From positions 23,112,913 through 23,176,912 of the forward strand of contig NC_053147.1 of assembly GCF_016808335.1 (NCBI RefSeq): a stretch of 64,000 bases of DNA, written 5' to 3'. This document shows positions 34,942 to 47,327 of the stretch, one piece after another. Under the pieces are notes generated by a model that searched no databases, had not been told where the DNA came from, and was given only the letters and a program-made list of their open reading frames with translations. The translations under genes and the position numbers were made by a program. This DNA comes from Panicum virgatum (taxonomy: Eukaryota > Streptophyta > Magnoliopsida > Poales > Poaceae). Each line of letters opens with the position of its first letter. Position 1 is the stretch's first letter.

Positions 34942-36497
34942 TCTTATCTATATATCCTTTATAGATAGCACCCACTAACTATTTCTCTCTTCATGCAAGG
35001 TGTCCACATCATTCTCCACTAAGTGTCCCACTAACTTTCAACTACCTTATTAATTACAAAAAATATTCATGTCATCTCTACAATATGCAATACTTTTAAT
35101 CTTTAATTAACTAAAGTAAAATATTATATTGGTGTTTCTTCTTTTAGCTTATCGATTTTTATGAGATTCAATAAACAAAAAAAATGCCCATATGATTTCT
35201 ACTATGTGCAATACTTTTAATCTTTAATCTATTAACGTAAAGTCATATACATACTCTATTTTTGCAATACTTTTAATCTTTAATCTATTAACGGAAAGAC
35301 TCATATACATACTCTATTTCTTTGAGCACCTATTCTTTTATAATGTGATCAAATATTCTATTGATGTTAGTTTATCGATTTCTACCAGATATTGATAAAA
35401 AATAACATTCAAGTAAAATTAATATCAACTATATAGCCTATATAGATGACACCTACTAAAGTCATTAACTCTATTTCTCTTAACATGCAAGTTATCCGCA
35501 TCATATAGGAACCCATTATATCAAATGCCATGTCAATGTCCACTAGGGCCATCTATTTATGTTTTCCATCGATTTTTTTTGTGAATGTTGCCATACAATC
35601 ATCTTAATTTTTCTACTTTCAAATTTCACGTTAAAATTTAAGAAATCCCGCAGTAACGCGCGGGGGATTCACCTAGTTATTACTAATTGGAGACTCTTTT
35701 TAAACCTCCTTGTGAGGCCACCTAGGATCCTAGATGAACACTCTAAAAAATAGAGAAATTCTAGAAATTCTCACGAAAATCAGAAACATGTGACTATTAA
35801 CGTGATAACACTAATCATAATAGCCATTGGATCTATTATCTTTCCTAATAAATTACCCACCTCGGCCATTATGAAAATAGACTAAAATAATCCCTAAACG
35901 TGTATCTAAATTATTCACCTCTGCAGTTATATAAAAAATCTAAAGTAACCCACTAATCTTCATGTAAATTACCCACATATGCTATTATAAAAATAATAGA
36001 AATAACCCTTAAATTTGTATATAAATTATTCAATCATGTCATTATTAAAAGTAAAAGTAACCTCTAAATATGAATCTAAATTATATAATTATAAAAAATT
36101 ATTTTCCTTCAAAAATTATAACAAATTATTAAAGTGCACCAATATAAACTTTTAAATTACTATTTCTATCAATATTAACATATTTTTATATTATTATTGA
36201 TATAAAAATATTATCCACGATATGTGTCACCATATATTCATGTAGATGAACGATACAAGAATATTAATTCAGAAATAAATAGTTCCATTAAATATATATC
36301 AAACACATATGGAGGTATGATGCAAAATGAAATATATTACCATTAGATAATAATAAATATGTATTTTAGAGTATGGGTTAGAATATTTAATTTATAGATA
36401 AAAGAGGGTGTGAGATAGATAATTATAATAATTAAGTATAAGCCTTATTTTATATTAATCTAATTAGCTCATGCGGGAGCATAGGTTGATAGGCTAA
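34942..36497 (+). mobile_element. Helitron copy 2 (family B), split by a nested Helitron
   Basis: The 5' end A|TCTTA (34942-34946) is separated from the rest (from 35677, TTATTACTAATTGGAG) by a different Helitron. The 3' end shows a degenerate hairpin (ctcatgc...gcatagg) and ttgataggCTAA|T, ending at 36497. The body aligns to copy 1 and lacks the MITE found there. No ORF. Confidence 0.75.
34947..35676 (+). mobile_element. Nested Helitron (family C), 730 bp
   Basis: It begins A|TCTATATATCC (34947) and ends with the CCCGC...GCGGG hairpin followed by ggattcacCTAG|T (35676). The insertion is exactly between A and T of the family-B Helitron. Inside, a block of about 60 bases with gcaatacttttaatctttaatc and ctcatatacatactctattt is repeated. 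Confidence 0.8.
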
Positions 36498-36831
36498 TTT
36501 TTCAAAAAGCCTTCAACTCCACCAAAAAAAACTAAAACTACACACTAAATCAAGTCAAAGCCATTTCTAAAGAGCCGGACCTGCTGAGTTGGATTGTGCC
36601 TGATTTAAAAACGACTGGCATCGGCTTCAACTAGCCGATCAACCCGTGCAATTGCACAGGCAAGTAATTTATTGTTACATGTCCTTTGTTAACACCCTTT
36701 CTATTTTAAATTATAGTTTGTTTGATCTTTATTCTAAATAAAATTCATCTTATTTTAACTATATGAAAAATATAGACCGAGACATATTGTAGTCTGTCTA
36801 GTGAACCTGGTTTAATATTACTGTCGGTGTT
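36498..36831. other. Short AT-rich spacer with a possible old Helitron end
   Basis: At 36643-36660 there is the hairpin cccgtgcaattgcacagg followed by caagt, like a Helitron 3' end whose CTAG has decayed. Otherwise nothing was recognised. Confidence 0.3.
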
Positions 36832-38418
36832 CCGTATCACCAACTAGTAAATTTGTATGCACGTCACTGGTTCGGATGGTAATGCAAGTATGTGACACAA
36901 GGTTTATACTGGTTCGGGCAGAATGTCCCTACGTCCAGTTCAAGCTCTTGCGCTCTTGCACTCAGTTCGTAGTAGGGGTTACAAACAGCGAGAGAGGGAA
37001 TGGGCTCCCAAGTCTCTGATTTCGTGTGTGTGTGTGTGTGAAGGTTCGACCCCCCCTAGGGGGTACCCCTCTTCCCTTTTATAGTCCTAGGGAAAGAGGG
37101 GGTCGGATACAAAAAATGGGGTAAGGATAAAAAGGAGAAAGCCGCCGAGTTGGATGTAATCCGACCCACTCTTCCTCAACTGTTCATCGTGGTGGGACCC
37201 GCAGTCCTTGCTGATGGCGACGGCGATCATTCTTCTCCCATTCCCAGCCCTATAGTGGTCGTGGCGGACGGGAAATGGCATGGTGCACTGTGGATGATGC
37301 CCCATTGATGATGTTGATGTTCGTAGGGATGAAAACGGTCGGGAACGGTCGGGAAAACCCGTCAACCGTTCCCGCAACTGTATTTTTTGGTCGGGAACGG
37401 AAACGGGAACGGGAAAATCGGACGGGAAAACGAAATCGGTATTACGGGATATCGGGAACGGAATCAATCGGTCGGGAGCATGCCGATTACGATCGGGAAT
37501 CGATAACTCAAAACGGGAAAATACATACAACCACTTCAAACATTTAACTCGATAAAATAATTACAACTATGTATAAATAACATGGAAACAAGACTCGTAT
37601 AACTAAGAAACACAGGTAAAGTGAATCACGAATTCACAATTCACATTGGAACACATGCAAACAACAATTCACGTTTCCAACACAGGTAACACAGCCGACT
37701 ACGACAAATACGGGAATTCCCGCGGGAATTTTCCCGGCTGAAAACGGGAACCGTGAAAACGGTCGGGAAAACACCCCAACCGTTCCCGTTCCCGTTCCCG
37801 CCCGTTTTCCCATTTTGTTTTCCCATTTTTTTTCACGGAAACGGATTACGGTCGGTTTAAATGGTAAACGGAGCCGGTCGGAACGGGATTTTCCCGTCCC
37901 ATTTTCAACCCTAGATGTTCGTAGGGTATGGTCGTCCGGTCCTAACCTCCGTCCAGACGGTCCTCCCGTCCTTGGTGCTAACTTCAGGGGAGTGGTTGAG
38001 CTATGTCTCATCGGTGAGGTCCTGTCGTATCCGTGCCCCCATCCCGGCTCGTACTGGGGTATGGGCGATCGGTCACGTCTACTTGTGTGGGTCCCATTTT
38101 GACTGATGGTGGTCTCCGTAACACGGAGTAGGTGGGCCGCCACGTGGCGGTGCGTGCCCCGTCCGGCGAGGGTCAAGCGAGGCGGAGGCCCCCATGCGGG
38201 GTTTGGGCAAGGCAGAGCCTTCCCGCGGAGGTCGGGCGAGGTGGGGGCAGCTGTTGACGGGCCGCTTTTGTCTTGGCTTGGGTCGTGCCTAGTGGGCCGA
38301 AATTGACTTGGGCCGTCAGGCCTTGGGCTGGCACTTTGACGTGTCGTACCGGTCTAAACTCCAGAGGCTTTAGTATTGACGAGCGATTAGGGGGTACCCG
38401 TTACTTTCACCCCCATCA
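36832..38418 (-). mobile_element. Solo LTR (Gypsy-like), minus orientation
   Basis: On the minus strand it runs from TGATGGGGGTGAAAGTAACGG to ATACGGAACACCGACA (TG...CA). A TATA box CTATAAAAG lies at 37085-37077, and a U5-like part has gaaccagtataaacc. No internal gag-pol is attached. Flanking pentamers attac/attgt agree at three of five positions. A 590-bp hAT element is nested inside. A (TG)n tract lies at about 37025-37040. Confidence 0.7.
37324..37913. mobile_element. Non-autonomous hAT element nested in the solo LTR
   Basis: Perfect 8-bp duplication gatgttcg at 37316-37323 and 37914-37921. Termini TAGGGATGAAAACGG and ccattttcaacccta are inverted. The interior is dense in cgggaacgg / ccgttcccg motifs in both orientations, a subterminal-repeat pattern typical of hAT elements. 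The minus-strand ORFs through it are repeats, not genes. Confidence 0.85.
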
Positions 38419-38789
38419 ATTGTAGATACTTATAAATTTTTCTATAAACTTGATCAAGCATAGAGAAGTTTAAAATAGAACAAAAATAAAATGACTTACA
38501 GTTTGGAATGAGGCGATTAGGATAATAGAATTTTTATTTATACATCATAATAAGAATTTGAATATACTTTAACTCTTTTGCAGCTTTGTGAGTAAATATG
38601 CTTTAACTTGTATACATCACAGTCATGACTAATGCACCGGTAAGCCTACCTCTATCTTAGTGCCGGTCATCTAAGTCAACACCACGGTATGCTACTCATC
38701 ACAAAAGCATCGAATTTTAGTTTTGGAAAGGGCGGCAGCTCTCATTACTATACATAGAAAGATGTACATGTATAACTGATTAGTCCTTT
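38419..38789. other. AT-rich spacer
   Basis: No gene, RNA or transposon end recognised. Confidence 0.4.
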
Positions 38790-39244
38790 GGGATAGACTT
38801 TTTGATTTAAATAATTAAGAAATAAAGATTACGACGGATAGTTAGGATAAATATGACCATTACTATTTTATAGGCTTAAATTTTTGAAATATCTAAATTA
38901 GACTAGATCTATTTTTCTGTAATGATAGATGTGTGTAATGAAGATATAGATATAGGAGCTAAATTAGTTTGGATCTAATAATGACAGATGTGGCCAATTA
39001 AGATATAGATAGATATGTGGTGTTGTTTTAGGCTAATTTTTCATAATAGCATAAGTGAGTATTTTTTTATAATTAAATTAAATCCAACATCTATTATTAT
39101 CAATGATGACTATCCATATACTGATTGACGTCCAGATATTTTGCTTTTGAAAAAGAATTTCTCTTTTTTCTAGAACGTCCACTTAAGATCTTAGGTGACT
39201 TCATGTGAAGATTCAAAACAAGCCTCCAGTTAGTAATAGTAAGA
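38790..39244 (-). mobile_element. Helitron copy 3 (family B), 5' part, reversed
   Basis: Read on the minus strand from 39244, the sequence TCTTACTATTACTAACTGG and the following acctaagatcttaagtgg motif match the 5' ends of copies 1 and 2. An A precedes it, as Helitron rules require. No matching 3' hairpin was found, so the copy is truncated and the left limit is approximate. Confidence 0.55.
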
Positions 39245-39370
39245 TAGCAAAACAGTTTTTTTTAGCCATTTGGGGAAAAGATGGAAAACGACTTCTCAAC
39301 GAAAATGTGTGTAATTTTGGAGACAATTATTACTTAGGGAGGGATGAGAACTTGAGAAGCCACTTTTTTA

Positions 39371-40215
39371 GAGCATCTACAAGAGTCGGCATCTCTACTT
39401 GGCGTCTATCTTTTTTTTGACAAATCAAGAAAAAACAGTCTCCAACAGTTTGGCATCCAACTTAGCAAGTTTAGGAACTTGACAAATCTCACCCCCTCCA
39501 TGCGCAAATATACGCGCTCGGGAAGGACTGGCATCGCGGTCTCCAGGCGTCTCCGCAACTCTCGGCGCGCAAAGCCCGTCGGTCTCCTTCTCCTGCGCGC
39601 AGGAAGAAACTTCATCTGGAGTCCTCACGCGCGATGAATCATCATTGATGCCGCCGTGCTCTCTTTGACCATATTAGTCGGTCAGCTGACGATTGCAATT
39701 GTGATTCAATGATTACACTAACATGACAAAATAGTATATATCAATATGAAATAAACAATGCACCGATTGCAATGACTCCTGGCCGTCAAACGGTCAAAAG
39801 CATGACTCCTCGCTGGCAGTAGATAGATCAAGAACACTAAATCATGCAGGAAGAGATGGCTGACTGGAGGCCGGAGATTACTCACCCTCTTGCGAAGAAC
39901 AAGCCAGTAGCCAGGCCTTACAGGGAGCAGGCCGGCTGCTGGATAACACCGGCAGTAGGGACACGCAGGCAACAGATTGCGTGGCACGCAGGAACACATA
40001 GCGGCGGCGGGGCGCGCGCGAAGTAGGACGCGACTTCGCGCGTCAAATAGGAAAAGGCCGGCAAAAAAATTTTGTGGGCCTTCTTTTTATATTTTGCCAA
40101 GTCTAAAATAGCAAATTATTGGAGATGAACTTTGTTTTTACTTGGCATATTGTTTTGGAAGTTGGCAAATCACAAAATTTACCAAGCTGAATTTATCAAA
40201 CTCTTGGAGATGCTC
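39371..40215. mobile_element. Non-autonomous PIF/Harbinger-like element (845 bp)
   Basis: Inverted ends gagcatctacaagag (39371) and ctcttggagatgctc (ends 40215) are flanked by perfect TTA triplets (39368-39370; 40216-40218). Subterminal ttggca/tgccaa motifs recur. The GC-rich centre has only overlapping short ORFs. Confidence 0.7.
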
Positions 40216-40451
40216 TTAGTTCTTTTTTTCTGTGTAAAGTGGTTTGGAGCTTCGAGAGGACTTCTTGTATGGAACTATTTTGTCGTTACCCCTTACCCGT
40301 TTGATAGGATTCCACCTAAAACTGGTCAAGAAGCCCTGCCAAATAGATTCTCAAAGCCTACTAAACATCGTCAACTGGATGATCCATCGAGATATTCCGT
40401 CAGGTCCAGTCTCATCAACGGGTATTTACGTACTATATTTTCCATTCAGAA

Positions 40452-40795
40452 GAGGACCTAAGGTTTGTTTAGATCCCAAAATTTTAGACCAAAAAAAACA
40501 CATCGAATGATTGGAAACATGCATGAACTATTAAATAAAATTTATTTATAAAACTTTTTGTATGGATGGGTTGTAAATTGTGAGATAAATCTAATGAGTC
40601 TAATTAATCCATAATTTGCAACAGTGATGCTACAGTAACCATCTGCTAATTATAAATTACTTATAGAATAATTAGGCTCATTAGATTCGTCTCGTGATTT
40701 ACAATCCATCCGCGTAAAAAGTTTGTAAATAGACTTTATTTAATACTTCAAATTAGCATGATTCTCTCTCAAGATTTTTTGCCAAGATTCTCTTT
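40452..40795. mobile_element. MITE, copy 2 of the taattagac family
   Basis: It starts ggtttgtttagatccc and contains the inverted pair taaatctaatgagtctaattaa / aattaggctcattagattcg with the phrase gctacagtaac. This is a common panicoid MITE layout. The right end has decayed. Confidence 0.6.
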
Positions 40796-41080
40796 GTATG
40801 CATAGTATGTGCTAATCGCTCTTCCAAGTATAGGTCACCTCGAAAAGGACCGCGAAGTGACATTCTTGCATATGTGCTGATTACTCTTCCAAATACGTCA
40901 CCTCGTAAATAAAGGATTGCGCGATTAATGGAAAACCAATGACAGGGGTCTCTTTTTAGCCTGATGGGAGCTAGCTTTCTGTAGCAGAACCGCCTAAATT
41001 AAACCGGTTTAAGTGCGCTAACTATCATCTTAAGCATTAATCAAATAAACGCGCACTTAAAACGGTGTAATCTGGCAGCC

Positions 41081-44000
41081 TGTTGGGTTAAGGATCGAAA
41101 ACACTGGAAGTCTCACCCGAAAGCGAGCGCAGATGATTACAAGCAGACATAAATTTCTCAAATTTAAATTACAAAATAGAGCTTAACAAAATGAGTTTAT
41201 GTAATAATATTAGAGTTCAAAATACAGCGGAATTTAATTAGAAGTTTGGTTTAAAAATCACAATACTACGAAGACGTGAGGATGTCACTTCGAACCCACC
41301 GGTGTGAATCCTAGCCAGCTTCCACCAACGGCAGCTACCTGAAAGCAGGGTAACAACAAACCCTGAGTACTCTAATACTCAGCAAGACTTACCCGTCTAT
41401 GGGTATACTTAGCCCATTATCTAGACATGCAAAGTTGTTTGGCTCTGGAGTTATTTTGCTGAAAAACTACTAATATTGGATCCTTACTTTCAATATTTTA
41501 GCGTCAATTGAGTTAATCGCTATAAACTAGATTTGCCTAGTTCTCTAGAGCATACATGGTTGATCATATTAATCTTTAGTAACATACAACTCAACTTTTC
41601 CATTCCAGTCTCATTCCATTTCTTTACTACGATGCGACGAAGTGACCAAGGTTCTCATAACTGCGAGTCACGGCGAATCGATCCGATTTAACCTTGCAAT
41701 GTGGACCTAACTCACACGCCCATTGCGACCCCGTCGAGTCACACCACGCAATTGTTCCCATGATTACCCCGAAGTCTCAATCAAGCCCGCAAACACCCGG
41801 ATGAGGAGCCCCACACGGCGAACACTCCGTGAACCCGTGGGCCACTATCCCATCCGTCATCCCTACCCAGCACCACAGGTCGAGAATCAGACTTCGACGC
41901 AATTTAGGTAATTAGCTTGCCGGTTTCGACTACCTCCTACTTCCGGCATGTGGTTAGTACTGTTCAATCTTGGTCAGCACGGCCAGCAACGGTACGGTCC
42001 TCAATCGACACAGGCGGAGACTCAACTTGCATTTATTCCATGATCATGTCCAACTTTCTCTCCGTCTGGTCTCCATTTCCATTCTCATAGTATTATTTCT
42101 TACTTTCTTACTGAAGTATCAAACCTATATCTCGCGGGTGACAGGAAATCACCCGTCTTCTACCGGGATTTACTTAAGCGTAGCAGTGCTAGCGATAAAA
42201 CACACTAGTAAGACACTGGGTATCTAAGATTATGCATCTATAGTTCCAATCAATTCCTCCAATGTAAATGCACAATACTTTAAATAAAACATGGAGTAAT
42301 TGAAAATAAGGGATATGCTCCGGGGCTTGCCTGGGGTAACACTAAGTCAGTGTTAGTAGAAACAAGGCCTTGGGCCCTTCCGACCTTGGGCCGGGTCTTC
42401 AGTTGCTCCAGCTTGATAGCATCTCTGGCCCAAGCATGACTCCAGTCGGTCCTTCCATCTTCTGGATTGGTCCATCCGTGCACCATCTTCTGGCTCGGCT
42501 TCAACATTGCCATTCGGTTCCACGTGCCGCACATCTAGCGTACCTAGATGATATGCAACGATGCAAATGCATGAACTTAAGGAAGACAACACACAATACA
42601 TTTAAAATGCATACAAGGCAATCATACGGTCACAATTACATGGGTGCAGATGATGCAATGCATTGCGATTAAAGAGAAAGACATGATTGGCAAACATTTG
42701 AGTAACCACAACAAACAAGGCTCACAGGAAAAATGATTCGAGGCTTATTTTAGCTTGAAGTGTTTCCTACAAAAAGTGTGACTAATATGATTAGGAAGAC
42801 TAAGCATAAACCTAGAGCAAAAAAAAAAGTAAGCTCTGGACTTTATTTACTAACCAGTAAACACAAGCAAAGTACATAAAAACAAGCAACAAACTAGTTC
42901 TAGCATGGTTAGCATGATTACCCAGGAAATAAGAATTATCTACTGAATTTAACATGTAGGAAATCACCTCTTAGCAACACACAAGAGAACAACTATATTT
43001 GGGAACCAAACAAAGGCCACAACTTGACATGTAGCAAGGACCTGATAGGACAAATTAATTAGCATGATAAGATACTGATAAGGAGTGTAAAAATAATTTA
43101 CCAACATTTATTGCTAACAGAAAGCATTTATTTTAGCCTCAACAAGACAAATTGAACAATTAAAGATCTACAACCATGCATATAACTTATGGGCCTAGAA
43201 ATTTTACAGCGAGATACACATGCAATTATGGGGCTACTACACTAATTTCACAATTTTTTAACTTCCAGAACTGTAGATATTAAATAAACAAGCTAAAACA
43301 AGCATTACTCATAATTAAATCAAAACATTACAGAAATATTAAACAACCAGCATGTTAAATATTTTTCCTAAATTATACATGTCAAAAAAATCTAACCCAA
43401 CAAGTTTTACATTTTTTCCATTTTTCTACTATTTACTATGCATTTTCAAAGCTTGCAACCACTTAAACTAACATTTAAACTAGAGCAAAAACTATTTAGA
43501 AACTGAAGATCAACCTGCAAGGAAAGTTGTAGATATTAGGACAATGAATCAAACAAATTTTAGTTTGTATTTTTCTAATTTTTCTACGATTTACTATGAT
43601 TTTTCAAAAGTTTCAGCCAATTATTGCAAAACAACCCTTCGCAGCACTATTCATTTGAGTCTATAGCTATGCAGATAACCCCCTAAACTTGTTTCAATTC
43701 TTGCCCAAGGTCCCTCACATGGATTTGGAACAGAGGAGTGCTCAGGGAGCTCGATTCCGGTGGGGGAAGGCCGTGCCGGCTGTCGGGGAGTGGTGGGGAA
43801 GCACGAGGGGCTCACCTAGGGTCGGATCGAAGCAAGAGTTGGAGCCGGGGATGGTTGGAGGAAGGGCGTCGGCGGTGCAGCAGCACGAGCGGCGATGGCG
43901 GCGGCGCCCTCGCCTGCGACGAGGCAGGTTGGTGATGGGGCGGCCACGGGAGAGTTCAACAGAGCCGGGCAGACTGGGGGTGCTCGGCGGTACGGCGCAG

Positions 44001-44809
44001 GGGCGTATGCGCGCGGCTCGCGGCGAGCAGCAGCATGCCGGCGATGGCATGGCTGGAGAACGAGCGCGGAAACAGCGGGAACGGCAAGAACGAGGAGAGC
44101 ATGAGCTTTAGGGAGTCGAGGGGAGTCGATTTCAGCCGTGGGTTGGTGGAAACGGTGGACGGGAGGTGGAGTTCGACGGCGGCCTGAGTTTCGACGAAAC
44201 TTTAATGGAGGCTGGTGACGTGGGGTGTCGATTCCAACCGGGGTAGGGCGCGGCCGGGCTCGGGAAGGGGCGGAGGAGCTCCGGGGCGAGGCGAGGAGGG
44301 TTGGGGCGCGTTGAATCGAAGCGGGGAGAAGCTGGCGCGGCGCCGGCGCCGGCTCTGTTCGTCTAGCTCAGTCCGAGCTCGAGGAAGAAGGAGAGGATGG
44401 GGAAAGGATAGGGCTTCCGCGAGCGGATAAGAGCGGCGCACGCGGAGCACGAGGTTCGCTGGTGCACGACGCGTGGAGTCGTCGACGCCGGGTCGTGGTA
44501 TGGGCAGCGTACGAGGAAGAACAGGGGAGCACAGTGCCCATGCTTGAAACATTTTGATCCGATTTTGACCATCCAGAACTCAAAATTCCATATAGAGACT
44601 TGAAATTTGGCCAAAATAGAAGTTGTAGAGGAAGAGAAAATCTACAACTTTTGTTTTGGGCGAAAGTTGATTTGGAGCTCGGATTAGGGAGAAAAACAAG
44701 ATCGAACATAGCTAAGTTGATGAACACTATGCGTGCTTAATTAACTCCAATGACCAAATTAGGATCATGATTAGCAAATTAAGCACAAAATTAATACTGG
44801 GGTGTTACA
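41081..44809 (-). mobile_element. Large solo LTR (Gypsy-like), minus orientation, about 3.7 kb
   Basis: On the minus strand it begins TGTAACACCCCAGTATTAATTTTG, a start common to large grass Gypsy LTRs. The far end is placed at tgttgggttaagg (41081) only because it gives a TG...CA pair, so that border is uncertain. GC-rich patches at 43.7-44.5 kb yield low-complexity ORFs of no coding value. No gag-pol was seen. Flanking pentamers do not match. Confidence 0.55.
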
Positions 44810-45086
44810 CTTTCAGTCAGCCTCAGGCCCCATGGAAGATGATTCACACAAGTTGTGCCGTTGGAGCGCTGGCATTGCGGTGGATCATGGCTTTGGCCGG
44901 GGCATCCTGAAAAGCAACTTCATTCCAAGGCAAAGGAAGAATCTAGGGCACATAGACTTCTAATACTTCCCCTACTACTCTATCGGTCGGCTAGAATTCC
45001 GTGGGAGCTACGTATAATCTAAGCCTAGCAAAACACATGGATTCAGGTCATGTGATTGAGAACGTGGTGAGGAAGAAAGATAATGT

Positions 45087-45347
45087 GCGAAAGATCTTTA
45101 GCCCAGTGGTTACAATAGCCTCAGTAGCATCTCAGATTCTAGGTTCGACTTACCGTGGCAGCAAATGTTTTAGGATTTAACGACGTTGTACTTTCAGTGG
45201 TAGTCCTGTGGTGACTTACTCAATCTCGAGGATTTTTATCGGCTCAATATTCGAAGATACTTATAGAGGAAGAGTTTGCGTACGTGTGTTCATATATAAC
45301 ATTTGAGTGTGCATGCGTAAATGTCTGAGTTGTACTATGTAATCTAA
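45087..45347 (+). mobile_element. tRNA-derived SINE, copy 1
   Basis: A 15-bp duplication with one mismatch flanks it (gaagaaagataatgt 45072-45086; gaagaaagacaatgt 45348-45362). The head has an A-box-like ttagcccagtgg and a B box ggttcgactta (45142-45152). The 3' part with gagtttgcgtacgtgtgttcat and gagtgtgcatgcgt matches copy 2 at 59879. The tail is not a pure poly(A). Confidence 0.8.
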
Positions 45348-45362
45348 GAAGAAAGACAATGT

Positions 45363-47327
45363 TGGATCACCGCAGGGATGGTTGATCTGTCACATTTTTT
45401 TGTTCCCAAATGGCTGGTTCCTGCTTATCCTTAGTATGAGGTCTTGTTTTATTTTATTTTGATGCATTTTTCCTTTGCGTTTTGGCATGTGAGATCCCTT
45501 ATATTATAATACTCGTAACTCCTTATTAATAAAATGCTTACGCAGGCAAGTCCTCTAAATTATATGAACACACCTCTGTAGTGGTAGGTACTCATAGCGG
45601 CGTACCGATATTATTATTATTAGCTTCATTCCGTTAATGACCACACTAGAGGGCCAGCTAGAGCCATCTCAGATGATGATTATTATTAGGGGTAATATAA
45701 TAATAATCATGCATTTGAGCTTGAGCACTCATGATCGAGCTCCACGCACAGACCGATCACGATGCACGCCGGCGATCCAGGCGCTCGCACGGGAACCGGC
45801 CGAAGCGCCGGGTACGTCGGCACGGGCACCACACCTGGCTTTATTTTCTCATCAGGTGACACGAACACGACCGCGCTGGCGCCGCAGGCCGCACCGCGTG
45901 CTGGTGCGGGACACGCGCCCGTGCCCGTGCGTACGGGACCCCTCGTACACGCAGGGGTCGGTGCGGTAGTGTTGTCTGCATACGTACAGGCCACGAGTAC
46001 TACTACTAGTAGACATTAGACAGTAATCCCGTCTAATCATCGGTTGACGTGACGGTGACCTGAACAGAAGAAGCTCGATCGCTGAGAGGTATCACCACAC
46101 CACACCACTGGCAATTTGCGATTTACTTTTGACCCAGTCAATGAGGAGACGAAGGCGTCGACGGCAAACAAGTTGCTCGTCGAGCTAGTTTTGGAAAAGG
46201 CCGAGACGACTTCACACGAGAATGTGCGCAGTCGTCGCTGCACGCGGCTTGCTCCACATGACTACAGCGACACCACCGGCCGGCGCCTGCCGCCACGGCG
46301 TTTTCAGAGCTCCGGATCGCATGAATGCCGATCGGCATGGAGGCTCTCTCCATCAGCGCGTGATAGATCGAGCTTCCATGTCGCATCGCCGATCCCCCAG
46401 TTTGGCAGCAAGCAGCCTCTCAAACGGCTGGCCCCGGGTTCGCCGCTCACGATCTGCTAAAAGCAGATTCAAGAGATGGATCGAGCTCTGTCCACTTCTT
46501 CGTTCGGTCAAGAAAACAGCTAGCTAGCGTCAGCGATTCTACCGCTGGAAGCTCGCAGATCGTTTTCAGTCTGTTTGGAGCTAGCGGCACTGGATCCACC
46601 ACCTGCCACGGGGATCCAATGCTTGTGCATACCAGCGAGCTGATCGGGACGGCGAGATCTCGACACGGGTCCGTTGCTCCGTTCCTGTATCTCCGACCTC
46701 CTGTTTCTGCACCCTCGGTTTTCAGCAATCGGCAGGAAGGAACCCCTGAGGCCTCGTCGCTGTCAGGCCGGCCGGTTCGCGCGGACGAAGGGCACTGTGC
46801 TCAGGTGATGCTAGTGGACTAGGGAATTGGAATCCCATTGTAGCTAGAGCGACCCCACCCCCCCGGTGCCGGACTGCCGGTGGAATGCTGGCCGCTGATC
46901 CGGGCGGGGTGCGTGCGGGGCTTCCGTGCCCGCCGGCGACATCTGTGCGTGGCGACTTGACGTGCAACGGCATCGGGGCATCCGTGCAGGGGTCTCCTGA
47001 ATGATTCAGGATTTCAGGGGCAAACCGAACATGGCGTGCAGTGTCGACGGCGGCAGCTGAGGGCGGGAGCAGTTCCCATTCGAGGGCAGGGCGAAAAAGC
47101 TACTGCTCTCAAGGATCAGAAGTACACGAAAGCGGCCTGCAGAGGGGGGGAATTTTTAGGAGCCGGCAGGTTTCTTTTCCAACAGTGAAAGGCTACATAT
47201 TCCCAAAGCTGCGCGCTTTCACTCTGTTTGCTTTCGGTTTTGGCATCTGTGCGCAAAGGAAGGATACCAGAAAGGCGAGATAACTATATTGGTAATTAGT
47301 ATATCATCATGCGCTTTATAGCACAAA
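45363..47327. other. Intergenic region with an unexplained GC-rich segment
   Basis: From 45.7 to 47.1 kb the DNA is GC-rich, with overlapping ORFs of about 60-115 codons on both strands. None shows a recognisable domain or a convincing splice structure. I make no gene call. Confidence 0.4.

Noticed and set aside
37087..38176. Minus ORFs of 150 and 180 codons
   Set aside because: They run across the LTR/hAT boundary and encode the cgggaacgg repeat; not genes.
43689..44552. ORFs of 140 and 116 codons
   Set aside because: Within the large solo LTR; no recognisable domain or splice structure.
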